The notes: generated from the letters alone by a model not told the origin. A stretch of 39,827 nucleotides of DNA from an uncultured Chitinophaga sp. (GCF_946479755.1 NZ_CAMLHC010000052.1:1-39827); one strand, 5' to 3'; positions 8,491-17,068 are shown, numbered from the stretch's first letter. A program made the numbers and translations.

Positions 8491-9243
8491 TTACTGATTA
8501 ATTAACTGACCGGACAGCCAGCATTCCACCTGGATAATTTCATTGACCACCGGTGCTTTTTCAAAAAAGCCGGCATCCGCCACCACATCTATCTCTCCGC
8601 CGAGGGTATCTACCAGCAGCACATAGAAGATTTGCCCCGTAAGCGCATTCTTCCTGCCTTCTGCCTGCCTGATAGTGCCTGTAAAAAATCCGAACGCCTC
8701 CGGGGTGGCAGGCTTTCCTTCCTCCGTTCCGGAAAACAATCCGCTGGGAATAAATGACTGTACCGCAAACTTAGGTTCTGTTGTTTGTGCAGCATCGAAG
8801 GCTGCTTCGTTTTCATACAGCTGTACATCCTGTGCAAAGGCTGTCAGCTGAATTTCGACATCGGCCGGAAAGGACACCGGCTCCAGCGCTTTAAAATCAG
8901 GCACGTCGAATACGAAAGGATACAGCCCGCTTTCCGGCTGTTGCAGCTCCGCCGGTGCTGCCCAGGCATAGAAGCCGCCATCCAGCGGATTCTCCGGCCT
9001 TTCCACCGTGGCGGTCAGGCAAACCTTCCGCCGGCTGCTTCCTTTAAAGTGTGGGTTAGCGCCAATACATTCGTTCGCATTATTAAGCTGTATCCACAGT
9101 TCTGCGCCCGATTCATCCGCATACACCGCATATGTTCCGTCATTCACCCTGATGAGCGTACTTTCATGATACGTCTTCTCCAGCAAATCCTGAAATTCCT
9201 CTTCCGTATTAATATCAAAACCGATGTCTGAAAAGTTGCTCAT
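8491..9243 (-). CDS. Conserved hypothetical protein, cytosolic
   Basis: 250 residues, acidic, with no signal peptide or membrane segment. The central part reads as beta-rich, with KVCLTATVERPENPLDGGFYAWA, YPFVFDVPDF and QSFIPSGLF. This pattern occurs in conserved proteins of unknown function in several Gram-negative groups; I cannot name the family. It is the first gene of a two-gene unit with the nucleotidyltransferase (gap of two bases), and the partner may act on the same target. It starts with ATG at 9243. The 148 bases upstream separate it from the divergent DUF2975 gene and hold a long AT-rich inverted repeat. Confidence 0.7.
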   Translation of the reverse strand: MSNFSDIGFDINTEEEFQDLLEKTYHESTLIRVNDGTYAVYADESGAELWIQLNNANECIGANPHFKGSSRRKVCLTATVERPENPLDGGFYAWAAPAELQQPESGLYPFVFDVPDFKALEPVSFPADVEIQLTAFAQDVQLYENEAAFDAAQTTEPKFAVQSFIPSGLFSGTEEGKPATPEAFGFFTGTIRQAEGRKNALTGQIFYVLLVDTLGGEIDVVADAGFFEKAPVVNEIIQVECWLSGQLINQ

Positions 9244-9326
9244 AATAATTTCCGTTTAAAGCGGGAAAGGTACAAAGTCGCCCACAATCCCGGAAGATAA
9301 TTTTAGTTTAAACCTACTTATTTTTT

Positions 9327-9357
9327 TAATTAATTATTGTTTTACGATAATTAATTA
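9327..9357. promoter_or_regulatory. AT-rich inverted repeat between divergent units, possible operator
   Basis: Perfect 11-bp arms (TAATTAATTAT at 9327-9337 and its complement at 9347-9357) with a 9-base spacer, 35 bases before the DUF2975 start. It is a candidate binding site for the HTH protein encoded in that operon. Confidence 0.4.
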
Positions 9358-9391
9358 TTATTTTTAGATCATCAATTTAAATTCCCGGTAA

Positions 9392-9907
9392 ATGCGTCGT
9401 ACTAAAATCATCTCGAAAATATTGTTCTGCATCAGCAGGATACTGGCCCTGGGCTACCTGCTCATGATCGTTTACGCCATTGTTTGTTTGCTTACTCACC
9501 GGAACATACAACCGGCGGATGGAGGTGCATATGTACAGATCCTGTTTCCCTTTACCGGCAGCCCTTTCCTGATTATTGAAAACACCCCTACCTACATCGC
9601 TTTTTCTTTCCTGCTGCCGCTCGTCCTCTACAGTATGTTTTTCTGGCTGGCATCGGAGGTGTTTAAAGTATTTCATCAGCCCAGGTTGTTCGCTGCACAA
9701 CACATCATTCACCTGCGGCGCTTTTATCTCTTTAACGTGTTCATACCCGGCGCCGCAGCCCTGCTGTCAAGGCCTTTCACGGTAGTAGAAAAAGGCGTCT
9801 GGCTGCTGGTCATCGTTCATTTTTTCCTGGGCATCTTCATCTATTTTCTGGCAGCGATTTTCACACAGGGATTACAATTACAAAAAGAACAGGACTTATT
9901 TATATAG
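9392..9907 (+). CDS. DUF2975 integral membrane protein
   Basis: 171 residues with four predicted membrane helices (about 10-35, 65-90, 110-130 and 140-165). The layout, plus an adjacent short HTH gene with only two bases between them, is the classic DUF2975/YozG-type pair found in Bacillota and Bacteroidota. DUF2975 proteins have no known function; the fixed pairing with an HTH regulator suggests a membrane signal or antitoxin-like partner. The start is an ATG after an AT-rich leader containing an inverted repeat. Confidence 0.8.
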   Translation: MRRTKIISKILFCISRILALGYLLMIVYAIVCLLTHRNIQPADGGAYVQILFPFTGSPFLIIENTPTYIAFSFLLPLVLYSMFFWLASEVFKVFHQPRLFAAQHIIHLRRFYLFNVFIPGAAALLSRPFTVVEKGVWLLVIVHFFLGIFIYFLAAIFTQGLQLQKEQDLFI

Positions 9908-9909
9908 TT

Positions 9910-10119
9910 ATGCCAATTATCGTAAACATCGACGTAATGCTTGCCAAACGTAAAATGCAAAGCAAAGAATTGGCAGAACGGCTGGGCATCACGCCGGCAA
10001 ATTTATCCATACTGAAGACCGGGAAGGCCAAAGGCATTCGTTTCGACACCCTCGAAGCGATCTGCCAGATCCTCGACTGCCAACCCGGCGACATCCTGGA
10101 ATACAGACCGGAAGCATAA
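9910..10119 (+). CDS. Cro/C1-type helix-turn-helix regulator (YozG-like)
   Basis: 69 residues that are almost entirely one HTH domain: MLAKRKMQSKELAERLGITPANLSILKTGKAKGIRFDTLEAICQILDCQPGDIL. This is the HTH_26/YozG family of very short Xre-like proteins. The gene starts two bases after the DUF2975 stop, so translation is probably coupled. It likely controls its own operon, possibly through the inverted repeat at 9327-9357 (inference). Confidence 0.9.
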   Translation: MPIIVNIDVMLAKRKMQSKELAERLGITPANLSILKTGKAKGIRFDTLEAICQILDCQPGDILEYRPEA

Positions 10120-10135
10120 TCCGTTCATACCACAC

Positions 10136-10164
10136 GCTAAAAAAAGGCAATGCATTTCATTGCC
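10136..10164 (-). terminator. Hairpin with T tract on the minus strand, weak terminator candidate
   Basis: A 7-bp stem (10146-10152 with 10158-10164) followed by seven T on the minus strand. No minus-strand gene ends here, so it may only block antisense transcription. Confidence 0.3.
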
Positions 10165-10193
10165 CGGAATCGTATTGCCCAAACATTTATGCC

Positions 10194-11066
10194 ATGAACA
10201 GACTTAACATTGATCAGTTGTCCGTCATCTATTCCAACGGGGTAAAAGCATTGCAGCATATTTCGCTGGACATCACCAACGGTATGTTTGGCTTGCTGGG
10301 ACCTAACGGCGCCGGCAAGTCCACCCTGATGAAAACCATTGTGGGCCTGCAACGGCCTCACCAGGGAAAAATCAGTTTCAATGGTGAAGATGTCGTGGAC
10401 AATCCTGCCTTCCTCAGAAAACAAACCGGTTTCCTTCCCCAGGACTTCGGTGTTTATCCCAAAGTGTCTGCCTATGACCTGCTGCAACACCTTGCCGTAT
10501 TAAAAGGGGTAAACAATGCACGGCAACGGAAAACACAGATACTGGACCTGCTGGCGAAAGTAAACCTGTACGATGTGCGGCGCAAGGCCGTACATACTTT
10601 TTCCGGCGGCATGAAACAACGGTTTGGCGTGGCGCAGACGCTGCTGGGCCATCCGCAGATGATCATCGTAGACGAACCTACGGCCGGGCTGGACCCCGAA
10701 GAAAGAAACCGTTTCAATACCCTCCTCAGCGACATCAGCGAAGAGATGATCGTTATCCTCTCCACGCACCTCGTGGAAGACGTGCGCAACCTCTGTTCCA
10801 CGATGGCCATCATCCGGCAGGGAATGCTGCTGGCCACCGGAGTGCCGGAAACCATGATCGCCGACCTGCAGGGAAAAGTATGGACAAAGGTCATCCCGGC
10901 CGCTGCGCTGCCGGCGTACCGGGAGCAGTACCCTATCATCGGGCAGCAACTGATTTCCCGGGAGATGCATATTTCCGTATATGCAACCCATCAGCCGGCG
11001 GGCTTTTCAGCCGCTATTCCCACCCTCGAACATGTTTACTTTCACACCTTATGCCGTCCCGCATGA
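10194..11066 (+). CDS. ABC transporter ATP-binding protein (ABC-2 exporter type)
   Basis: 290 residues. All ATPase motifs are present: Walker A GPNGAGKST at 36-44, Q-loop Gln83, signature FSGGMKQR at 136-143, Walker B with D-loop IIVDEPTAGLDP, and H-loop His192. The C-terminal ~80 residues are typical of the CcmA/NatA-like group that energises ABC-2 permeases. The stop overlaps the ATG of the permease-peptidase fusion (ATGA), so the two are translationally coupled and form one membrane complex. The transported substrate is not evident. Confidence 0.93.
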   Translation: MNRLNIDQLSVIYSNGVKALQHISLDITNGMFGLLGPNGAGKSTLMKTIVGLQRPHQGKISFNGEDVVDNPAFLRKQTGFLPQDFGVYPKVSAYDLLQHLAVLKGVNNARQRKTQILDLLAKVNLYDVRRKAVHTFSGGMKQRFGVAQTLLGHPQMIIVDEPTAGLDPEERNRFNTLLSDISEEMIVILSTHLVEDVRNLCSTMAIIRQGMLLATGVPETMIADLQGKVWTKVIPAAALPAYREQYPIIGQQLISREMHISVYATHQPAGFSAAIPTLEHVYFHTLCRPA

Positions 11067-14000
11067 ATGCTGTTTTTTTGTTTGACATCCGCCGCTCTTT
11101 CAAAAGCATGGTCACCTACGCTGCCGCCACACTACTGCTGCTCACGGGAATATTCGCCGGCTATAATTTCAATCTTTATGCCGGCGAAGGCGTTGGCCCC
11201 AACACGCCCTACAGTATAGGCTTTATGCTTGGAATACTCAGCCTGTCCGTCATCTTCATCTCCACCGTGTGTGCGTCAGCGTTATTATTCCGGGAATGGG
11301 ACAACCGCTTCGACACTTTACTGTTCAGTACCCCGCTGAGCAAGGGACGTTATATATGTGGCCGGTTCCTTGCCTTATATGCTTTTACCGCTTCCGGTTT
11401 TCTGTGGATGACCATCGGCTTTGCAGCAGGACAATACCTGCGGACCGGCATCACCGTTTCTTTGCATTATTACGGTTACGCCTATATTCTTTTTGGTGGC
11501 ATCAACAGCCTGTTTGTATGCAGTGTTTTATTCCTCCTGGCATGGCAAACGAAAAACAAGCTGATGATGGCGCTGGGCGGCCTGCTCCTCTATGTACTGT
11601 ATATGGTGACGCTGCTTTTCTCGGGAGCCCCCTTCATGGCCCAGGCTTCCCCACAGTCGCTGTCCGCCCAACAGATATCAGCGCTGACAGACCCTTTCGG
11701 CATATCGGCTTACTTTTATATGAGCCGGGATTTCACGGTCCCACAGCGTAAAATGCTGCTGGTACCGCTATCAGGTCATCTGCTTGCCAACAGGCTGGGT
11801 ACGGTGGTTTTATCCGTCCTGTTGATCACCATCGGCTACAAAAGGTTCAGTTATACCCTGCGACGACCACCCAGAGCCAGCGCTCCGTCCCCGGCAGAGC
11901 ATATTACTACAACTACCTATGCTCCGGCAACCACTATCAATAATTTACGTACACGGGCACACGCCGTATGGTCGTTTACCCACATGGATATCCAACAGAC
12001 GCTCAAAAGCATTCCCTTTGCCGCCAGTGTGATCCTCCTGCTTTTTTACATGGGCATGGAATTGTTCGGCACCATAGAAAGCGGCATCCGTTTGCCGCAA
12101 CAATACGCCAGTTCCGGACTGCTGGCGGGTACCATCTTAAAAAACTTTCATCTTACAGGCGTAATATTGCTGGTCTACTTTGTGCATGAGCTGTACTGGA
12201 AAAGCAGTATGGTCAGGCTGCTGCCACTGGAAAAAACAACCATCCACGGCGCCGCCAGGCTATGGGGGCACTGGTGCAGTTGTCTGCTACTACTGAGCGG
12301 TTACACGGGAATACTTATTCTACAGGCCATCGCATTCCAGCTGGCTTATGGTTATCCGCATATCGACTGGGCCGCCTATGGTGGCATTATATTGTTCAAT
12401 ACCTGTCCGTTGCTGCTGCTGGCCGCCATGTTACTGCTACTCCATCAACGGGCCCGCCATCACTATATAGCGCTGGGGTTGTGTATGCTGACTGCGCTGA
12501 TCACCGCGGGCCCTTTGTCACGTTATGTGCTGACTACACCATTACTGCGGTTTTTCACAGGATACAGCGGCGCCTACAGTGATTTTAACGGCTACGGCAG
12601 TTATACTTTCTTTTTTGCGCAACGGCTGCTCTTCGGCGCCTGCGTAGTGGCCATACTCTGGTTAATGAAGGATATCCTGAAGGGCAGGCGATGGGGACTG
12701 GTCATTGTATTGCTGGGGACCGGCACTTTCACTGCCATTAGTTTTATGAAAGGATATCATCCCAAAGATGACACGACAGAACAGGCTGCTGCCGTCCGAT
12801 ATGAAAAACGTTACCGTCATTATCAATCCATTCCCCAACCGGTGGTCACTGCCGTCACAACCTGTATTCATCTCTATCCTGCACAACAGCGCTATAGGAT
12901 AAGCGGAAGCTATATTATAAAAAACAAGGCCGGCACACCGATTAACAAGGTGCTGCTTAATTTTGATGAAGCGCTGGACATTATACAGGCAGATTATATT
13001 TCCGCAGCGGATTCTATCCGTATCCTGCCTCACGTATCTGAGCTGGCCTTAACACGCCCGCTGGCGCCGGGTGACAGCGCAGCTATTTATTTCGAGCTCT
13101 CTTATCACTGGTCGGCCGTTAACGGTCACCAGTCGTTCAATGCTATCATTGAGAATGGTTCCTTTATGCGCATCAGCCGCTATTATCCGCAAATAGGTTA
13201 TCAGGCAGACCGCGAGCTGACCGACACCTTATTGCGGCAACAATACGCGTTAGGTGCGGCTACGGCCGTGGCCAAGCTGGAAGATACTGCCAGGGCGCCG
13301 CAGGACTTTATCCGGCTGGATATGGTCATCTCTACAGATGCCTCCCAAACCGCCATAGGTACCGGAGCACTGACTTCGCGGTGGAAAGAAGGCGGCAGAA
13401 ATTACTTCCGTTATCAGCCCGGGGTACCGGTACCGTTCCGTTTCGCTGTGTCATCGGCCGGCTATCGCATCCAACGGGAACGGTACAACGGCGTTGACAT
13501 CGTAGTCTGTTATCATCCCCTGCACGCAGAGAATGTAGAACGCCTGGTTGCCGGTGCGCGGCAAACGCTGGACTACTGCCGGCAAAATTTTGGGCCTTAC
13601 CCGTTTAGCAGCATCACATTTGCGGAAGTATCCTCTTTTACGAGGGGCTTTGCCGGCACCGCTTATCCCGGCGTTATCTACATGACCGAAGACATGCTGT
13701 TCCATGCTAAGATAGGTGCAGACGGGCAACAGGACGTCATTCATGAAATAGCGGCCCATGAGCTGTCACACCAGTGGTGGGGCAACAGCCAGATAGACCC
13801 CGACAACCGGGAAGGCGCCATCATGCTGACCGAGACGCTGGCCATGTACACGGAAATGATGTTATATAAGAAAAGATATGGCAGTGAAAAAATGCAGGAA
13901 AGGCTGAAAGTACATCAGCAGATTTATGAGGCGGAGAAGGGGTTGACGGTCAACCAGCCTTTATATAAAGTATCAGGTAAAAACGCGCATATCGCTTATT

Positions 14001-14197
14001 CCAAAGGCGTGCTGACGATGGTAGCGCTGAGTGAATTAATCGGGGAAGACAAGGTAAATCTGGCGTTGAAGCACTTTCTGCAGCAGCATCGCTACCCTCT
14101 GCCCAAGCCTGTTTCCACGGATCTTATACAGGCATTTCTGGCAGTTAGCGAAGCCCGGTATCACGCGCAGATCAGGAAGATGTTTATGGAGATATGA
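11063..14197 (+). CDS. ABC-2 permease fused to an M1 family metallopeptidase domain
   Basis: About 1044 residues starting at the ATG that overlaps the ATPase stop. The N-terminal ~570 residues hold two sets of about six membrane helices (two ABC-2 permease-like halves). The C-terminal ~430 residues form an extracytoplasmic aminopeptidase-N-like domain: beta-rich part from about 590, then catalytic HELSHQWWG with His899, Glu900 and His903 and the third ligand Glu924 in TETLAMYTE. The spacing to the third ligand is two residues longer than in classic M1 enzymes, as in other ABC-fused members. The GAMEN exopeptidase motif is replaced by AEVSSFTRGFAG, so aminopeptidase action is uncertain. Coupling suggests that peptide processing and transport are linked. 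Confidence 0.88.
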   Translation: MNAVFLFDIRRSFKSMVTYAAATLLLLTGIFAGYNFNLYAGEGVGPNTPYSIGFMLGILSLSVIFISTVCASALLFREWDNRFDTLLFSTPLSKGRYICGRFLALYAFTASGFLWMTIGFAAGQYLRTGITVSLHYYGYAYILFGGINSLFVCSVLFLLAWQTKNKLMMALGGLLLYVLYMVTLLFSGAPFMAQASPQSLSAQQISALTDPFGISAYFYMSRDFTVPQRKMLLVPLSGHLLANRLGTVVLSVLLITIGYKRFSYTLRRPPRASAPSPAEHITTTTYAPATTINNLRTRAHAVWSFTHMDIQQTLKSIPFAASVILLLFYMGMELFGTIESGIRLPQQYASSGLLAGTILKNFHLTGVILLVYFVHELYWKSSMVRLLPLEKTTIHGAARLWGHWCSCLLLLSGYTGILILQAIAFQLAYGYPHIDWAAYGGIILFNTCPLLLLAAMLLLLHQRARHHYIALGLCMLTALITAGPLSRYVLTTPLLRFFTGYSGAYSDFNGYGSYTFFFAQRLLFGACVVAILWLMKDILKGRRWGLVIVLLGTGTFTAISFMKGYHPKDDTTEQAAAVRYEKRYRHYQSIPQPVVTAVTTCIHLYPAQQRYRISGSYIIKNKAGTPINKVLLNFDEALDIIQADYISAADSIRILPHVSELALTRPLAPGDSAAIYFELSYHWSAVNGHQSFNAIIENGSFMRISRYYPQIGYQADRELTDTLLRQQYALGAATAVAKLEDTARAPQDFIRLDMVISTDASQTAIGTGALTSRWKEGGRNYFRYQPGVPVPFRFAVSSAGYRIQRERYNGVDIVVCYHPLHAENVERLVAGARQTLDYCRQNFGPYPFSSITFAEVSSFTRGFAGTAYPGVIYMTEDMLFHAKIGADGQQDVIHEIAAHELSHQWWGNSQIDPDNREGAIMLTETLAMYTEMMLYKKRYGSEKMQERLKVHQQIYEAEKGLTVNQPLYKVSGKNAHIAYSKGVLTMVALSELIGEDKVNLALKHFLQQHRYPLPKPVSTDLIQAFLAVSEARYHAQIRKMFMEI

Positions 14198-14206
14198 CAG
14201 ATAACA

Positions 14207-14240
14207 ACATGGCCCCCGCAATAGTGTCCGGGGGCCATGT
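14207..14240. terminator. Bidirectional terminator hairpin
   Basis: A perfect 12-bp GC-rich stem (14207-14218 with 14229-14240) between the convergent peptidase-permease and lipoprotein genes. The T-rich tail is on the plus strand. Confidence 0.7.
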
Positions 14241-14243
14241 TTA

Positions 14244-14768
14244 CTATATTTTTTCAATGAGCGCTATTTTGATACCGCTGAAACAATCGTCCGCGCAGTT
14301 ATCCAGTACATATCCGCAACTGGAAATTAAGCCATTGTTATTAGCTTCAAAATATACCTTCGCATCACTTCTTTTCTTCAGCCACTCTTCGCGGGCTTTC
14401 TCGTATATTTCATCCAGCGTAAGCGAAGCATCGAAATCGGCGTGGGAATTGAGATTGCTTTCATTTTCTTCCCATTGAGCGTATACCTCTACCTTCGGTG
14501 GCTGGGTATCGTGGTTAAGCCGTTTGGCAACATAAGAACGGTGTACCACTTTTCCGGACTTTACAGTAACCGTCACTTCGGTGCTAGTACCTGTCCAGGA
14601 GCTCCAAATCTGTTTGTAGCGGTAGGAGTTGTCGCTGTTGGTCTTAAATTCCTGCCAGGTGCGGTAGCTCCTGTTAAAATCATTTTTGTATTCAATTTTG
14701 TCTTTTTTACATGCTATAAATATGATAGCAGTGAGTAACAGAACAAGGGTGTAAATGTTGTTTTTCAT
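14244..14768 (-). CDS. Lipoprotein of unknown function
   Basis: 174 residues from the ATG at 14768. The signal sequence MKNNIYTLVLLLTAIIFIAC ends in a lipobox with Cys20 followed by KK. A TTG- or GTG-type upstream extension (MPAARSIYKSTC) is rejected because it would bury the signal peptide. The mature protein has a DUF6174-like flavour: FNRSYRTWQEFKTNSDNSYRYKQ, then STEVTVTVKSGKVVHRSY and a C-terminal IYEKAREEWLKK segment, but I assign this only weakly. Two Cys near the C-terminus (SSCGYVLDNCADDC) may pair. The unknown gene at 14810 lies 41 bases upstream on the same strand. Confidence 0.75.
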   Translation of the reverse strand: MKNNIYTLVLLLTAIIFIACKKDKIEYKNDFNRSYRTWQEFKTNSDNSYRYKQIWSSWTGTSTEVTVTVKSGKVVHRSYVAKRLNHDTQPPKVEVYAQWEENESNLNSHADFDASLTLDEIYEKAREEWLKKRSDAKVYFEANNNGLISSCGYVLDNCADDCFSGIKIALIEKI

Positions 14769-14809
14769 GCACGTAGATTTATAGATAGAACGGGCTGCGG
14801 GCAATAATG

Positions 14810-15439
14810 TTACACCACGTTATTCTTATCATGCCTGAAGTAATGAGTAAAAGCCTCAGGACAGTCATAGTTGCCAATACTGCGCCAAAGGAGCAGATGC
14901 TCCCAGTCGTTGTGATGAATGGCCAAAATGATGCGAATGTCGTTGTTGTGTTTTACCGCAACCATCTGTTCGTCTATGCCATGTACCGGCGAGGTTAAAA
15001 AGAAATAATCTCCGCTCGACTTCACACAGGCACTGCCTCCCAGATAAGCCATTCCGGTCAGATGGTTATCAATTTTATCTTCCAGCCAGGCGGGGAAAGG
15101 CTGTGGCGGCAGCAGGGAAGGAACATCCGTCAGCTGCATCCTATGGGTCACGAAAAAAGTGATTATCCAATCCTTCTTTCCATTGTAACCGGGTTCCCAT
15201 GAAACGCTGGTAATGTCTCCATAACAAAGCGACACCTGTTCTATTTGTTCGGCCTCGTAATAGTTATCGGACCGGTCGCATGCAAGCCAGCAGGAGGATG
15301 GCGCTGTCGGTTCAGATTCACCGAACCATTCAATGATATAACTCGTATTAACCTCCGGTCCCCTTTCCATTTGGGATCCATCCGTTTTTTTCCAGCGGCC
15401 GCGATGAAGATCGATCGTACAGGTATTTTCAGGTATCAT
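14810..15439 (-). CDS. Hypothetical cytosolic protein
   Basis: 209 residues, no signal peptide or membrane helix, rich in Trp and His. I recognise no family. The N-terminal part (YIIEWFGESEPTAPSSCWLACD) and the C-terminal IILAIHHNDWEHLLLWRSIG segment are the most striking. It is followed after 41 bases by the lipoprotein gene on the same strand, which suggests joint expression. Codon use looks like that of its neighbours, and the reading frame is long and undisturbed, so I consider it real. Confidence 0.65.
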   Translation of the reverse strand: MIPENTCTIDLHRGRWKKTDGSQMERGPEVNTSYIIEWFGESEPTAPSSCWLACDRSDNYYEAEQIEQVSLCYGDITSVSWEPGYNGKKDWIITFFVTHRMQLTDVPSLLPPQPFPAWLEDKIDNHLTGMAYLGGSACVKSSGDYFFLTSPVHGIDEQMVAVKHNNDIRIILAIHHNDWEHLLLWRSIGNYDCPEAFTHYFRHDKNNVV

Positions 15440-15496
15440 CTGTCGAATATTTTGGTATAGGTAAGTCTAAAATAGTCGAAAAAAGTAATACCCTCT

Positions 15497-15518
15497 CAAT
15501 AACTGCCTGCAGTTATTG
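15497..15518 (-). terminator. Hairpin at the end of the HxlR gene
   Basis: 9-bp stem (15497-15505 with 15510-15518) overlapping the HxlR stop codon. The following minus strand is only moderately T-rich, so termination is plausible but not certain. Confidence 0.4.
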
Positions 15519-15896
15519 ATCACTGCTCTTCATCGTGGTCTGGCGATGCCCAAGTCCCCAGGTGATCATAGCGTCAAACACCGGTTTAATGTCTTTCCCG
15601 GATTTCGTCAGTTCATACTCCACAATAACCGGCAAGCTATCATGTACCCTGCGGGAGATGATGCCGTTCACCTCCAGTTCCTTTAACTCTTTAGACAGCA
15701 TCCGCGGGTTGATGTCCGGGATAAAACGTTCTATCTCGCTGAAGCGTTTTTTCCCGGTAGTCAGCGCGCCGATGACGTGCAGCTTCCATTTGCCGGTCAG
15801 CACGTTCAGCGCGTCATTTAAAGCGAGCATATATTCTTTAGGACAATCCTGCGGCGACAAGCGGAAATCCACCCAGGAATCGTATGGCTTTTTCAT
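15513..15896 (-). CDS. HxlR family transcriptional regulator
   Basis: 127 residues from the ATG at 15896; a TTG at 15905 would add only three residues. It shows the HxlR winged helix: LNVLTGKWKLHVIGALTTGKKRFSEIERFIPDINPRMLSKELKELEVNGIISRRV, then VEYELTKSGKDIKPVFDAMITWG. Family members such as YodB and HxlR respond to electrophiles, quinones or aldehydes. It is divergent from a DoxX gene, with two palindromes in between, so it most likely represses DoxX and itself (inference). Confidence 0.92.
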   Translation of the reverse strand: MKKPYDSWVDFRLSPQDCPKEYMLALNDALNVLTGKWKLHVIGALTTGKKRFSEIERFIPDINPRMLSKELKELEVNGIISRRVHDSLPVIVEYELTKSGKDIKPVFDAMITWGLGHRQTTMKSSDQ

Positions 15897-15915
15897 ATGT
15901 AACAATTGAAGGCTC

Positions 15916-15950
15916 CTATACTAAAGTATAGGGCTATACTCCTGTATAGC
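15916..15950. promoter_or_regulatory. Two adjacent palindromes, probable HxlR operators
   Basis: First repeat: CTATACT at 15916-15922 and AGTATAG at 15925-15931. Second repeat: GCTATAC at 15933-15939 and GTATAGC at 15944-15950. Both share the half-site CTATAC. They sit directly upstream of the HxlR start and 56 bases before the DoxX start. The TACT..AGTA core resembles known YodB/HxlR-type sites. Confidence 0.65.
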
Positions 15951-16005
15951 ACTTACTCTTTTATAGTAAAGCTAGCCTAATTTTACCGCATCAAAAATCA
16001 ATTTT

Positions 16006-16398
16006 ATGCAACAACAAAAGTCGGCACTCAACATCCTGATCTGGACAGTACAATTACTGCTGGCGGCGCTTTTCCTGCTATCAGGCATCATGAAGCTGGG
16101 TTATCCTATCACCAAGCTGGCAGCGATGTACCCCTGGACCGGGCAGGTATCGCCGGTATATATACGGTTACTGGGGATCGTAGACCTTGCCGGAGGAATG
16201 GGGCTGTTACTACCGTCGTTACTGCGTATCCGGCCAATACTGACGGTATGGGCCGCTATTGGCATCATCGTACTGATGGTATTGGCCACCTTATTCCATA
16301 TTTCGCGGGGGGAAGCGTCTGTAACAGGTTTCAACATGATCGTCACCTTACTGGCGGGCATAGTGGTGTGGGGGAGAACACGCAACCTCTTGTCATAG
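16006..16398 (+). CDS. DoxX family membrane protein
   Basis: 130 residues with four membrane helices and the DoxX-like pattern LLLAALFLLSGIMKL at the start, LLGIVDLAGGMGLLLPSLL in the middle and HISRGE before the last helix. DoxX-like proteins are linked to thiol or quinone stress and to sulfur metabolism, but their reaction is mostly unknown. Divergence from an HxlR gene with paired operators is a frequent arrangement and suggests induction by an electrophile. The Crp/Fnr gene starts 34 bases downstream and may be co-transcribed. Confidence 0.85.
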   Translation: MQQQKSALNILIWTVQLLLAALFLLSGIMKLGYPITKLAAMYPWTGQVSPVYIRLLGIVDLAGGMGLLLPSLLRIRPILTVWAAIGIIVLMVLATLFHISRGEASVTGFNMIVTLLAGIVVWGRTRNLLS

Positions 16399-16432
16399 CA
16401 TTAAGTTAGCATTTTATTGCTATTTTAGTTTT

Positions 16433-17026
16433 ATGAAGATGATGACTGGATATGAGCCCATCCTGCAGAATGTAGCCAAACATATTTCTCTTTCCGGAGA
16501 GGAAACAACTTTCTTTTGTTCACTGTTGCAGGAGCGGCAGTACCACAAAAAGGACTATCTGCTCCGGGAAGGCAGCATCTGCAACCAGCTGGTTTTTCTC
16601 ACCAGCGGCTGTGTGAAAAGCTACCTGCTCGATCAGAAAAGCAACGAGCATATTTTAACCATCGCTATTGCCGATTGGTGGGTGGCCGATTATCAAAGCC
16701 TGGTATTTGACACGCCATCGGAGTTGTTTATTGAAGCGGTGGAACCCACAACAGCATTGCTGTTGACAAAAGCCGACCGCGAAACCCTTTTTGCCCGGAT
16801 ACCCCGCTTTGAACAATACTTCCGGATACTTACCGAAAGGGCATTCGCCATGAGCCAGCAACGGATCACCGATATCCTCAGCCTGCCGGCGGCAGCGCGG
16901 TATGAACAGTTCCTCCGCCGCTACCAGCGTATTGCTGCTTCTTTCAGCCAACAGCAGATCGCCTCCTTCATCGGTGTAACGCCGGCTTTCTTCAGCCGTA
17001 TGCTGAAGTCAAAGCGGTCTTCCTAA
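16433..17026 (+). CDS. Crp/Fnr family transcriptional regulator
   Basis: 197 residues with a cNMP-type beta-roll at about 20-120 (DYLLREGSICNQLVFLTSGCVKSYLLD) and a C-terminal HTH (SFSQQQIASFIGVTPAFFSRMLK). The winged helix is short, as in other Bacteroidota members, and no canonical cAMP-contact Arg-Ser pair stands out, so the ligand is open. It follows the DoxX gene closely and is ended by a strong terminator. It is a distant paralogue of the protein at 1608-2195. Confidence 0.88.
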   Translation: MKMMTGYEPILQNVAKHISLSGEETTFFCSLLQERQYHKKDYLLREGSICNQLVFLTSGCVKSYLLDQKSNEHILTIAIADWWVADYQSLVFDTPSELFIEAVEPTTALLLTKADRETLFARIPRFEQYFRILTERAFAMSQQRITDILSLPAAARYEQFLRRYQRIAASFSQQQIASFIGVTPAFFSRMLKSKRSS

Positions 17027-17036
17027 AATTTTCCCT

Positions 17037-17068
17037 GCCACTTGACCTAGATCAAGTGGCTTTTTTTT
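17037..17068 (+). terminator. Rho-independent terminator of the DoxX-Crp unit
   Basis: Perfect 9-bp stem (17037-17045 with 17052-17060) followed by eight T. Confidence 0.88.

Noticed and set aside
14770..14804. N-terminal extension of the lipoprotein at 14244
   Set aside because: It would place twelve residues before a good signal peptide and lipobox.
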